Below, one piece after another: positions 8,078-16,520 of a stretch of 64,000 nt of DNA (positions are counted from its first letter, which is position 1; every line of letters starts with the position of its first letter). This DNA is from Colicola sp016286205 (GTDB lineage Bacteria; Bacteroidota; Bacteroidia; Bacteroidales; Paludibacteraceae). Both the position numbers and the translations under genes were made by a program. Location: NCBI GenBank assembly GCA_016286205.1, contig JAEESF010000002.1, forward strand, positions 143,514 to 207,513. The letters run 5' to 3'. The notes below the pieces were generated by a model. That model did no database searches and was not told the DNA's origin. It saw only the letters and a program-made list of their open reading frames with translations.

Positions 8078-9133
8078 TTATTTCAAGTACTTTGCATATT
8101 GGCTCAAGAACAAGCGTACTGCAGACTGGATTGGACCGTAGAATTCTCCTCCGGCGGCATTCATGTGTCCGCCTCCGCGAAATACTTCGGCTGCCATGAT
8201 ATTGACGGGCCTATTTCCCTGACTGCGGAACGAAACCTTAACTACATTTCTGGTCGTTCCCGGTTTGGGTTCTTGCTCGCGCATAAAAACCGAATAGAAA
8301 ATATCGCCCATCTGCAAAGGCATATTAACGATACCTTCGGTATCGCCCTGCTTGTAATTGAACTGTTTGAGTTCGTCTATCGAAAGCGTAATCAGGGCCA
8401 AATGATGCTCGGGGAAGACACGCATTTTTCGATAAAGGCAATATCCTACCAATCGCATACGGTCGGCCGAATACTGATTGAAAACATGGTCGTAGATAGC
8501 ATCCTTGACAATTCCCGCACGCATTAAATCGGCCACTATCTCGTACAAATCTGGATTGTTGCTATTGTACGCAAAATTGCCTGTGTCAGTCATTAGACCT
8601 GTGTAGAGAGCCGTAGCAATCTCGTTGGTCAATTGGCATTGGCCACCAGAAATCTGATAGAACAGCCGATAAACCAATTCGCAAGTGGAACTACTCTCCG
8701 GATGAGATATAGTGACTGTGGCAAAATCGGACGGATCGAGATGATGGTCGATTAGCACTTTCGGACAAGCGACTTGCAAGAGTTTGTCTCCGATAGGTCC
8801 GATGCGCTTAGGGTCGTTGAAATCAAGACAAACGGCCAGATCTGCCTTCTCGAGCAATTGGTTGCAAACCTCAGGCTGCTGTTCGTACACTTTGATTTGA
8901 TCCGCGCCAGGAATCCACGCCAAGAAATCCGGGAAAGCGTTAGGTGTCACTACTGTGACACATTTGCCATTTGTGATGGGTGATTTGAGATTTCTCAGAT
9001 AATGATACATGGCGAGAGACGACCCCATAGCATCGCCATCAGGAGCCATGTGGGTGAAGATAACCACTTGCTGAGCATCGCCCAGCAAGTGGTTAGCCTT
9101 TTCCACTAATTGTGAATCAATCAGGTTGGTCAT
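8078..9133 (-). CDS. nrnA: DHH-DHHA1 phosphoesterase, NrnA-like (nanoRNase / pAp phosphatase)
   Basis: 351 residues with the full DHH set: THMAPDGDAMGSS near residue 27, CLDFND near 98, LIDHHLDP near 127 and TDTGNFAYN near 192, then the DHHA1 domain ending in GGGHMNAAGGEF near 327. These aspartates and histidines bind the two Mn ions. NrnA relatives degrade 2-5-nt RNA and dephosphorylate 3'-phosphoadenosine 5'-phosphate in the cytosol. The ATG lies 3 nt after the stop of the large secreted protein, so the two are probably co-transcribed although functionally unrelated. Confidence 0.9.
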   Translation of the reverse strand: MTNLIDSQLVEKANHLLGDAQQVVIFTHMAPDGDAMGSSLAMYHYLRNLKSPITNGKCVTVVTPNAFPDFLAWIPGADQIKVYEQQPEVCNQLLEKADLAVCLDFNDPKRIGPIGDKLLQVACPKVLIDHHLDPSDFATVTISHPESSSTCELVYRLFYQISGGQCQLTNEIATALYTGLMTDTGNFAYNSNNPDLYEIVADLMRAGIVKDAIYDHVFNQYSADRMRLVGYCLYRKMRVFPEHHLALITLSIDELKQFNYKQGDTEGIVNMPLQMGDIFYSVFMREQEPKPGTTRNVVKVSFRSQGNRPVNIMAAEVFRGGGHMNAAGGEFYGPIQSAVRLFLSQYAKYLK

Positions 9134-9136
9134 AGA

Positions 9137-12100
9137 TTATTTAACCTTGCGGCCCATGATATCGAATGTGCCGTATTGGGTGATAATATACAACTTACCA
9201 TCACGAATCACCTTGATAGGAGCCATGCCATCTTCCACCTCATCGATTGCGAATGGTATGTCATTGTCGAAGGTGAGTGCTACGTCAATCCACTCAACCG
9301 GATTAGCGAGTTTGTAACCCGGGTGCATATCGCTGTTGTTTACTTCGTAATGTGCCATTTGACCGTCGAGGTCAATTTCCCAGTTTTGCTCCTCATTAGC
9401 GATCGAGAAGAGATAGTTCTTCTTGCTATCAACAGCAAAGAGGTAGATCTGCGAGAGACGGTTCTTGACCTCACGCCATGTATCATTCTCGTTGCAACTG
9501 AGCGAACGGCGATCAGCCACCGGTGTTACTTCTATCAACTCTATTTCTTCATCACCCTGCAGAATCTCCAAATCGTAGAATGGGTTCTCCAGCATAAGTC
9601 CACGGAATGCACATACGATAGTATAAATGTGCATAGTGGAATAAGAAGAAGATGGAACGGAGAAGTACTCAGGCGTATTGTCAGAGTAATTGTCCACAAT
9701 CGTTGGATTGTACGGATTCTCGCTATCGTAGATGAAGATTCTTGCATCGTGATTACCACCAAAGCGAACGGAGAATCCGCCATACTTCTTGATAATCACA
9801 TTGTATGCTACCGCATTGTACATAATACGCCAACCTTCTTCAGCATACGGGAAGAACTGATAGGAATCACTGTAAGCGGTTTTAATCTTTCCTTCGAATG
9901 TGCTATGCTCAACCAACGGCGTGTTGATAGCCTGCGCTTTGTCTAAAGTCTCTTCGAACGCTACAAGTTCGTCCATTTCGAACGCGATAGCACATGGTGT
10001 GAACTCTTTGTACTCATCTGTACTTACCGCCACAATATAGTCGGCCGTGGAATCTACCGTAATCGCTAATGCCAATTGAGCAGCTCCTTTTATCCATTGA
10101 GAATACATGCCCGGTACCATATTACCCTCGAAAGAGCCATTTGCCGAATCCGGATGGAGGAGATACCACTTGCTATATACCACCGTTGGTGATTCTGCTG
10201 AAAGAGCATAGTATTTATCTTTCTCCAGATGCACCTTGAAGAACTGAGTCTTAGTCATAAAATAATTACCCGAACCAGGGACAACCGTTGTCAGGTCAGA
10301 AGCCGTAAAGTTAGCCGTATAGCGTTTGCCGACCTGAACAGTAGCAGTGATCTTCGGATTATCGTAGTTCTTCGCTACGTCTTTTTTGAGTGTAAATCTC
10401 CACGGAGTATTCGCATATCCACCTACGAGGAAGTAGTACGGAACATCCTTTTCTACTTCCAAGACACTATATTCAGAATACGAATAATCTCCCGTTGTCA
10501 GTTCATAACCATTCACACTATCACGGTTAACAATCACATATACACTTGCCAAAGACTTAGCTCCCGGAAGTGTATCTAGGGCAAACATCACAAATCCATC
10601 TTCAGCCGGAGTGTATCGATATACTTTGCAAGGAACACCGTAGTTCAGTTCACGCCAATCGCTTGCGTCAGTTACACCCTCCTTGACAACATCCGGTTGG
10701 ATATCAATGATATTCAGCGCCTTTCTCTTAATATTCTCTACCTTGAGCGTAAAGACGGTTTCGGGAACATCAGATCCAGCCATGATATAGAACGTGTCTG
10801 CAGGGAGTATTCCTGTATATTCAACGCCTCCTGCGACATATGATCCTTTATAAGCCAAACTAAATCCCACATTACGATCCTCGCCGTTAGTACAAGTGAG
10901 ACGCAGATCGAGAGTGTCGGTCAGAATGAGACGATAGATTTTCGCATAGTATCCATTATCTTTGGGCCCCATACGGTATATATCCTTCGTATTAATGGTT
11001 TTGGTCTGTCCCACAGCAATCGAATCGAGTTTGTTAAGATCGAAATCGTAGGAATCGGTAGTATCCGCACGAGAAACATAGACCTCGTAGACTCCATAAT
11101 CACCCAGGTTACCACGTACCTCGTATACGTATCTTCCAGGACTGAGTGACAGGACAGTATCATTGACCAAGTTAATCCAAGTATCAGTAGCCACGTCAGC
11201 CAACCATTGCTCAGTACTAGTGTACTCTGACTTCAATTCGAAACGAACAAGGGTCGGTTCTGTCAGATTGAAGACACGTTCGGTAGCAGGCGTTGCTCCC
11301 CAAAGGATAGAATTAGCCATCAGGTCGGCCTTCTCATAATGGTTGAGGGTAATTGGTGTAGCCAATTGATCCTCAGGAAGGTACGGGCTATACGAATAAC
11401 GCAAACTCATGTGGCTCCATTCAGAATAGAAACCATTCTTACACTTAGCACGTACAAAAGCATTGCACGAAAGCGAAGAATCCAATTGAGTTACGTACTC
11501 ATAATTCAGGACATCATCGGCAGCAGGAATTTCTATGCTAGCCGCCTCGATTTCCTCGTCAGTCGGATTCGATTTGCGCAAGAAAGCGACCTCGAAGCTA
11601 GCGACATCCTCTCCATACCATCTGAGTGTATCATCCTTGAACGAAGTGAGGTAGAAGGCCGGAGCACATTTAGGCTGGCAGATAGGTCCTGTATGGAGCA
11701 ACTCTCCATTCGAAAGGCTAGTGCATTCACCCGTTGCTTTTTGGGCAAACGCATTACCGAAGACATCCAGTACTTCGAAGCTACATTCGTCATCATAGTT
11801 ACCTTTTTTCCAATAGATTTGCAGCGCGCCACCATGCGAAGCATAGTTGAAGGTTGCCTCCCTACCGCTCTCGATAGTAAATGTCTCGGTCTGTCCATTT
11901 TCCTCGAAGAGCAGATAAGCGTCATTCCATCCATCTCCGTAGGAGTCGTGCAGATTGACAATAAGTGCGCAATTGGAAGAAAGCACACTGTGGGCGTAAG
12001 ACTCAATCACAGTACGATGGCCTTTGCCTCTTCTGAATTCCATAGCGATCTCATACATCGCGTTTGGCTCCACACCCAATGCCCAATAAACGGAATCACC

Positions 12101-12550
12101 CGAGACATTCTTCCAACCCTTTTGCTCAGCGGGGTCAGGACTCATGATCGTGCCTTTCTGCACACAGATAAAGGCGGTGTCGAACACCTGGGCATCGGAC
12201 CATTTGATGAGAATAGTCTCCTCATCTTCTGACGTGATAGTCAGCACAGGATAAGGGAGATACTTGGTAGGCACAGGTACAGTGTACTTGTCGGCCGTAA
12301 AATCACTCTCAGCGAGCGTAACTTCAACCACATCATCACCATCGATGTAGTAATCAAGGTCGACAAGAGTGTACTCGATGCGTAGTTTTTCTCCTACGAA
12401 GACATCGTCACCATTCGCCAATACCACATCGCGTGTGATAGAAGTCACCGCAATGTTGCAAGGCGAACCAGTAGGAATGACGATCGTTTTCGCAGACATG
12501 CTAGTTACTGCCAATAGGCAGATAACTACAGAAAGGAAAAATTTCTTCAT
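9137..12550 (-). CDS. Large secreted protein with short T9SS-like C-terminal signal
   Basis: 1137 residues with signal peptide FFLSVVICLLAVTSMSA. Around residues 100-190 the sequence resembles a fibronectin type III-like fold (TITSEDEETILIKWSDA). At about 205 is VNLHDSYGDGWNDAYLLF, a motif I know from secreted Bacteroidota modules. The rest is beta-rich and repetitive without a recognisable enzyme motif. The last 25 residues (KVIRDGKLYIITQ, then GTFDIMGRKVK) resemble the short C-terminal tail common on Bacteroidales surface proteins, which suggests export by the T9SS encoded in this window. Binding or adhesion is possible but unproven. Confidence 0.75.
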   Translation of the reverse strand: MKKFFLSVVICLLAVTSMSAKTIVIPTGSPCNIAVTSITRDVVLANGDDVFVGEKLRIEYTLVDLDYYIDGDDVVEVTLAESDFTADKYTVPVPTKYLPYPVLTITSEDEETILIKWSDAQVFDTAFICVQKGTIMSPDPAEQKGWKNVSGDSVYWALGVEPNAMYEIAMEFRRGKGHRTVIESYAHSVLSSNCALIVNLHDSYGDGWNDAYLLFEENGQTETFTIESGREATFNYASHGGALQIYWKKGNYDDECSFEVLDVFGNAFAQKATGECTSLSNGELLHTGPICQPKCAPAFYLTSFKDDTLRWYGEDVASFEVAFLRKSNPTDEEIEAASIEIPAADDVLNYEYVTQLDSSLSCNAFVRAKCKNGFYSEWSHMSLRYSYSPYLPEDQLATPITLNHYEKADLMANSILWGATPATERVFNLTEPTLVRFELKSEYTSTEQWLADVATDTWINLVNDTVLSLSPGRYVYEVRGNLGDYGVYEVYVSRADTTDSYDFDLNKLDSIAVGQTKTINTKDIYRMGPKDNGYYAKIYRLILTDTLDLRLTCTNGEDRNVGFSLAYKGSYVAGGVEYTGILPADTFYIMAGSDVPETVFTLKVENIKRKALNIIDIQPDVVKEGVTDASDWRELNYGVPCKVYRYTPAEDGFVMFALDTLPGAKSLASVYVIVNRDSVNGYELTTGDYSYSEYSVLEVEKDVPYYFLVGGYANTPWRFTLKKDVAKNYDNPKITATVQVGKRYTANFTASDLTTVVPGSGNYFMTKTQFFKVHLEKDKYYALSAESPTVVYSKWYLLHPDSANGSFEGNMVPGMYSQWIKGAAQLALAITVDSTADYIVAVSTDEYKEFTPCAIAFEMDELVAFEETLDKAQAINTPLVEHSTFEGKIKTAYSDSYQFFPYAEEGWRIMYNAVAYNVIIKKYGGFSVRFGGNHDARIFIYDSENPYNPTIVDNYSDNTPEYFSVPSSSYSTMHIYTIVCAFRGLMLENPFYDLEILQGDEEIELIEVTPVADRRSLSCNENDTWREVKNRLSQIYLFAVDSKKNYLFSIANEEQNWEIDLDGQMAHYEVNNSDMHPGYKLANPVEWIDVALTFDNDIPFAIDEVEDGMAPIKVIRDGKLYIITQYGTFDIMGRKVK

Positions 12551-12607
12551 ACAGTCAAAAATTTAGTTAATAAATTAGTTGTTATTCAGTTTTATCTTAC
12601 GATATTG

Positions 12608-12651
12608 TCTCGACTCGATAGTCTGTCGTTAGTCTGTCGTTAGTCTGATTT
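12608..12651. repeat. 11-bp-period tandem repeat upstream of the large secreted protein
   Basis: Three units of 11 bp at 12619-12629, 12630-12640 and 12641-12651 (tagtctgtcgt, tagtctgtcgt, tagtctgattt), with a degenerate fourth unit at 12608-12618. On the minus strand the array is followed by TCGAGACAATATC and then, 50 nt on, the start codon of the 1137-residue protein. Confidence 0.8.
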
Positions 12652-12664
12652 CGATATACATCTC

Positions 12665-12762
12665 ATCAGACTTAACTCCACCTCTCGGTCAGTTTGGTCT
12701 CCCCGACCACTTTCCCTTTTCGAAGCCAAAAGTCAATTGGCTTCTCCACATTAGTCTGATTT
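12665..12762. repeat. Copy 1 of an 88-bp dispersed structured repeat
   Basis: Bases 12675-12762 match the reverse complement of 63913-64000 at 87 of 88 positions. ATCAGACT at 12665-12672 and its complement AGTCTGAT at 12753-12760 could be short terminal inverted repeats of a 96-bp element. Internal hairpins: gaagccaa/ttggcttc (7-nt loop) and ggtc/gacc (5-nt loop). The unit tagtctgattt occurs at both 12641-12651 and 12752-12762. Confidence 0.85.
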
Positions 12763-12771
12763 GCTCACGAT

Positions 12772-12804
12772 AATGTCAGGTAAATGTCTCGTTTATGTCT
12801 CGGT
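12772..12804. repeat. Second 11-bp-period array
   Basis: Three degenerate units: aatgtcaggta, aatgtctcgtt, tatgtctcggt. Together with 12608-12651 it flanks the 88-bp element. The rest of 12551-13090 holds AT-rich sequence, the promoter at 12951-12981 and a short purine-rich stretch (13018-13062). I see no gene in it. Confidence 0.65.
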
Positions 12805-12950
12805 AATAAATGGGCGATATATACATAGTATATATAAGTGTGTAGTTTTTAACAGGCATACACAAGACCCCATAAATTGCGGCAAAATTAGTAATAATTT
12901 TTGGAATATGCAAGAAAAACGTGAAAAAAGTAAGAAAAACGCGCGTGCGC

Positions 12951-12981
12951 TTGCGTATATCGAAAAAAAAGTGTACTTTTG
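12951..12981 (+). promoter_or_regulatory. Promoter of the parvulin/gldG operon
   Basis: TACTTTTG at 12974-12981 is a perfect -7 box. A CTTG sits 20 nt upstream as a -33 element with one mismatch. Start near 12987 would give a leader of about 100 nt before the ATG at 13091. This promoter may serve the long run of + strand genes that follows. Confidence 0.65.
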
Positions 12982-13090
12982 CACGCTATTTATGCGCGTG
13001 TGGCATGAATTGTGTGATGATGAAAGGCGAGAGGCGAGGGGCTAGAGGTTAAAGTAGAAAGTATATAAAATTCAAAACACTAATAACAAC

Positions 13091-14890
13091 ATGAAAAAGA
13101 TTTTTTTAATTTTTGCAGCTGCTATGAGCATGACAGCCATAGCACAGACTGAAACACTGATGACAATTAACGGAAAGCCCGTTAGTGCAGAAGAGTTTCT
13201 CTACATCTATGAGAAAAACAACCAAGCGGGGGCAGTGGATCCGAAGACGATGGACGAGTATCTGGACATGTTCATCAACTTCAAACTGAAAGTGGCCGAA
13301 GCCGAAGCACAAGGCATAGACACGACCGAGGCCTTCAAGAAAGAGCTGAAAGGTTATCGCGCTCAAGCTACGCCAAAATACCTACAGGACGAGCAAGCGA
13401 TCGACAGTCTGGTTCAGATGAGTTGGCGCCATATGGCCAAAGATCGCCGTGCGGCTCACATCGCGATACAATGTCCTGCTTCGGCAAGCGAAGAAGACAC
13501 TCAGGCTGCTTTTGCTAAAATACAAGAAGCCTATGAGCGCGTGACAGTCGGCAAGAAAGTAGAGACCGGCAAAGGCAAGAAGAAAACCATCAAACAGATG
13601 CCGAAAGAGGCTTTTGAGACTGTAGCCCGCGAGATAAGCACCGATCCAGGTGTGAATGAGAATGGCGGGGAACTGGGTTGGATCACTCCTTTCCGCTATG
13701 TTTATCCGCTAGAGAAAGCCGTTTATGAGACCGCAATCGGCGAAGTGAGCGCACCTTTCCGCACCCAATACGGTTGGCATATCGTATTAGTAGAAGAAGA
13801 GCGTGAGCACGAAGAAGTGAAAGCACGTCACATCATGAAGATGGTTCCTCGTGCCAATGAGGCTGATCCGGAGCAAATAAAACAATACGACAGCATAGCA
13901 GCTTCGAAACGTGCGGAGATTGATTCGATTCGCCGCATTTTGACAAGCGAGAATTTTGAAGAAATAGCCAAAGCAGAATCGGATGACCGCGGAAGTAGCA
14001 TGCGTGGCGGCGAACTGGGTTGGTTCGGCAAAGGAATGATGGTAAAACCATTTGAAGACGCATGCTTCTCGCTGAAAGATGGCGAAATCAGTCAACCTAT
14101 ACAGACAGCCTATGGCTGGCACATCATCCAGAAAGAAGGCCAACGTGGTATTCTACCGCTCGACAGCATTCGTCCACAAGTATTGCGTCAAGTGCAACGC
14201 GATGAGCGTATGAAAGAGGCAGAGAAAAGCTTCATTCGCAAAGCACGCACAGAATACAACCTGCCAGAAGAAATGAGCGACGAGGATGTGAAAGCTTATG
14301 CTGATGCACATCTGGAGGAAAAATATCCGGAACTGAAAAATCTGGTACAAGAATATCATGACGGTATTCTGCTATTTGAGGTTTCGCTGCGCGAAGTATG
14401 GGACAAAGCTGCAAAAGACACCGTAGGTCTGGAGAAATTCTTCCAAGCCAACAAGAAAAAATACACCTGGGACAAGCCACGCTGGAAAGGTTATTTGCTG
14501 CAATGCAAAGACAAAAACAGCGCAAAAGCTGCTCAGGCCATCATCAAGAGTGCAGAAGCAGACAGCATTGAGAACTACATAGCTCATCGTCTGAACAACG
14601 ATAGCGTTCAATACGTAAAAGTAACTCGCGGCCTGTGGGAACAAGGCAAGAACGCTGCGGTGGACAAATTTGCATTTAAGAACAAGAAAGCCGAATTCAC
14701 TCCTTCGGAGCAATTGCCAGTAGTAGTTTGCCAAGGCAAGCAACTGAAAGCACCGGAAACATGGAGCGACGAGAAAGGCAAAGTAACGACTGATTATCAG
14801 GACTACCTGGAGGCCGAGTGGATCAAGGAACTCCGTGCTAAATATCCGGTAGTGATTGACCAGGAAGTTTGGGAAAGCATAAAGAAATAA
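13091..14890 (+). CDS. Periplasmic peptidyl-prolyl isomerase with two parvulin domains (SurA/PpiD-like)
   Basis: 599 residues with signal peptide IFLIFAAAMSMTAIAQ. A SurA-type N-terminal helical region contains EEFLYIYEKNNQ and FKLKVAEAEAQG (about residues 35-85). Two rotamase domains follow: about 118-240 (ELGWITPFRYVYPLEKAVYE, YGWHIVLVE) and about 248-355 (GGELGWFGKGMMVKPFEDAC, YGWHIIQKE). The C-terminal third is not recognised. Role by family: folding of outer-membrane proteins in the periplasm. Four nt separate it from gldG. Confidence 0.9.
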   Translation: MKKIFLIFAAAMSMTAIAQTETLMTINGKPVSAEEFLYIYEKNNQAGAVDPKTMDEYLDMFINFKLKVAEAEAQGIDTTEAFKKELKGYRAQATPKYLQDEQAIDSLVQMSWRHMAKDRRAAHIAIQCPASASEEDTQAAFAKIQEAYERVTVGKKVETGKGKKKTIKQMPKEAFETVAREISTDPGVNENGGELGWITPFRYVYPLEKAVYETAIGEVSAPFRTQYGWHIVLVEEEREHEEVKARHIMKMVPRANEADPEQIKQYDSIAASKRAEIDSIRRILTSENFEEIAKAESDDRGSSMRGGELGWFGKGMMVKPFEDACFSLKDGEISQPIQTAYGWHIIQKEGQRGILPLDSIRPQVLRQVQRDERMKEAEKSFIRKARTEYNLPEEMSDEDVKAYADAHLEEKYPELKNLVQEYHDGILLFEVSLREVWDKAAKDTVGLEKFFQANKKKYTWDKPRWKGYLLQCKDKNSAKAAQAIIKSAEADSIENYIAHRLNNDSVQYVKVTRGLWEQGKNAAVDKFAFKNKKAEFTPSEQLPVVVCQGKQLKAPETWSDEKGKVTTDYQDYLEAEWIKELRAKYPVVIDQEVWESIKK

Positions 14891-14894
14891 ACTG

Positions 14895-16520
14895 ATGCGG
14901 AAATACGCGCCGTACATATTCGTTTTAGGTTTGCTTCTCTGTCTCTACGGAGAGCTGCAACTGTATCCCGTTCGTTGGGATATGACAGATGACAAGCGCT
15001 ACAGTTTGAGCGAGGCGACGAAGAGCCTACTGCGGCAAACAGACGAACCGATTGAGGTAACGCTATACTTGCAGGGCGATTTGAACAGCGGTTTTCGCCG
15101 CCTGCAAAAAGCCACCGAAGAGACGCTCGACGAGATGGATGTGTACGCCGATATAATAGTCGAAAGTCGAAAGCCAAAAGTCGAAAGCCTCGATTCTCTC
15201 GGTCTCAATCCGATTATCATCCACGAACGTCAGCAAGACGGGAAAACGGCTCAGACGACTGTTTATCCGTACGCGCTCGTGCGGTATAAGGGCAAGCGTG
15301 CGCCTGTGGCGCTATTGAAAAATACACGCGGCCTGAGTGGTGAAGAGAACCTGAATGCCAGTATTGAGAATCTGGAGTTTGCTTTTGCCGAAGCGCTCCA
15401 TCTGCTGCAACAGACAGAGACTCCGCGTGTGGCGATACTGGAAGGTCACGGAGAACCGGACGAAGCACATACATACGACCTGATGAGTGCGCTGAGCCGA
15501 TATTATCAGGTGGACCGCGGTCAGATAGGAAACGATGCGCATATACTGGATGACTACAAAGCCGTTTTGGTGATTGGACCACAGACAGCTTTTAGCGACC
15601 AAGAGAAATTTATTCTGGACCAGTATATCATGCGCGGAGGAGCGGTGCTTTGGGCCATCGATGGCGTACGTTTCAGCGAACAAGTGCTGCAACAGGAAGG
15701 ATTTACACCCATCATCGCCTTGGATCTGGGACTGACGGAACTGCTTTTCCGCTACGGCATTCGTATCAACCCTGCCCTAGTGCAAGACATACAATGTCTG
15801 CCTATCCCGGTCAATGTGTCGAATGACCCGCAGCAGCCGAATCTGCAACCGATGCCGTGGACTTACGCCCCCTTGCTGCTAACGAGCCAAGGAAGTCCGA
15901 TCACGAAAAACCTGGGCCAAGTGAGCAGCACATTTGTTAGTCCGATAGATGCGGTGGGTGGAGACGATGGCATAGAGAAACGAGTTCTGCTAGCCACAAG
16001 CACAGCCACCAGGCTGACCGGTACACCGGGAGAAGTGGACCTTGGCGATATGAATCCGGATATGTCACAATTCCGCTATCAGTATGTGCCCGTAGCCGTT
16101 TCATTAGAAGGATGCTTCAGCAGCGCCTATGCGCACCGAATGATACCTGAGGGAATAACCAACTGCGAAAACATCAGCAAACAAGGTGTCAAAACACGTC
16201 AGGTAGTTATAGCGGGAAGTAATATAGCCGGCAACGAATTGCAGCAAGGACAACCATTGCCAATGGGCTACGACCGCTACAGTGGCATGCAATTCAGCAA
16301 TCGCGATATGCTGGTCAACTGTGTTCTATGGCTGACTGATGCAGATGGACTGATAAGTCTGAGAGAAAAAAGCGTAGCACTACGACTGCTGAACGACAAA
16401 CGTGCGCATGACGAGCGCATGAAGGTGCAACTGGTTAGCACCATCAGCCCCGTGGCCATCTTGGCACTGATAGGAGGAATAGTCGTCATAATAAGAAAAC
16501 GAAAATACCAACGCGTATGA
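14895..16520 (+). CDS. gldG: Gliding-type ABC transporter auxiliary protein GldG
   Basis: 541 residues with one N-terminal membrane segment (IFVLGLLLCLYGE) and one at the C-terminus (AILALIGGIVVII). Between them is the large periplasmic GldG/IFT-like domain: YSLSEATKSLL near residue 37, NASIENLEFAFAEALH near 155, RVAILEGHGEPD near 177. GldG normally works with permease GldF and ATPase GldA. No gldF is next to it here. Bases 15158-15192 encode a low-complexity stretch (VESRKPKVESLDS) made of the AAAGTCGAAAGT-type repeat. Confidence 0.88.
   Translation: MRKYAPYIFVLGLLLCLYGELQLYPVRWDMTDDKRYSLSEATKSLLRQTDEPIEVTLYLQGDLNSGFRRLQKATEETLDEMDVYADIIVESRKPKVESLDSLGLNPIIIHERQQDGKTAQTTVYPYALVRYKGKRAPVALLKNTRGLSGEENLNASIENLEFAFAEALHLLQQTETPRVAILEGHGEPDEAHTYDLMSALSRYYQVDRGQIGNDAHILDDYKAVLVIGPQTAFSDQEKFILDQYIMRGGAVLWAIDGVRFSEQVLQQEGFTPIIALDLGLTELLFRYGIRINPALVQDIQCLPIPVNVSNDPQQPNLQPMPWTYAPLLLTSQGSPITKNLGQVSSTFVSPIDAVGGDDGIEKRVLLATSTATRLTGTPGEVDLGDMNPDMSQFRYQYVPVAVSLEGCFSSAYAHRMIPEGITNCENISKQGVKTRQVVIAGSNIAGNELQQGQPLPMGYDRYSGMQFSNRDMLVNCVLWLTDADGLISLREKSVALRLLNDKRAHDERMKVQLVSTISPVAILALIGGIVVIIRKRKYQRV
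15158..15192 (+). repeat. In-frame AAAGTCGAAAGT-type repeat inside gldG
   Basis: Units gtcgaaagtcgaaag and ccaaaagtcgaaag are joined without breaking the reading frame. A related sequence lies in the noncoding DNA at 7831-7867. Confidence 0.6.

Noticed and set aside
9176..9946. 256-codon ORF on the + strand
   Set aside because: Antisense to the large secreted protein, with no signal, motif or promoter. Codon pattern follows the minus-strand gene.
11339..12232. 297-codon ORF on the + strand
   Set aside because: Also antisense to the large secreted protein; no recognisable features.
12761..13045. 94-codon ORF in the intergenic region
   Set aside because: Spans an 11-bp array and the promoter at 12974; composition is not protein-like.
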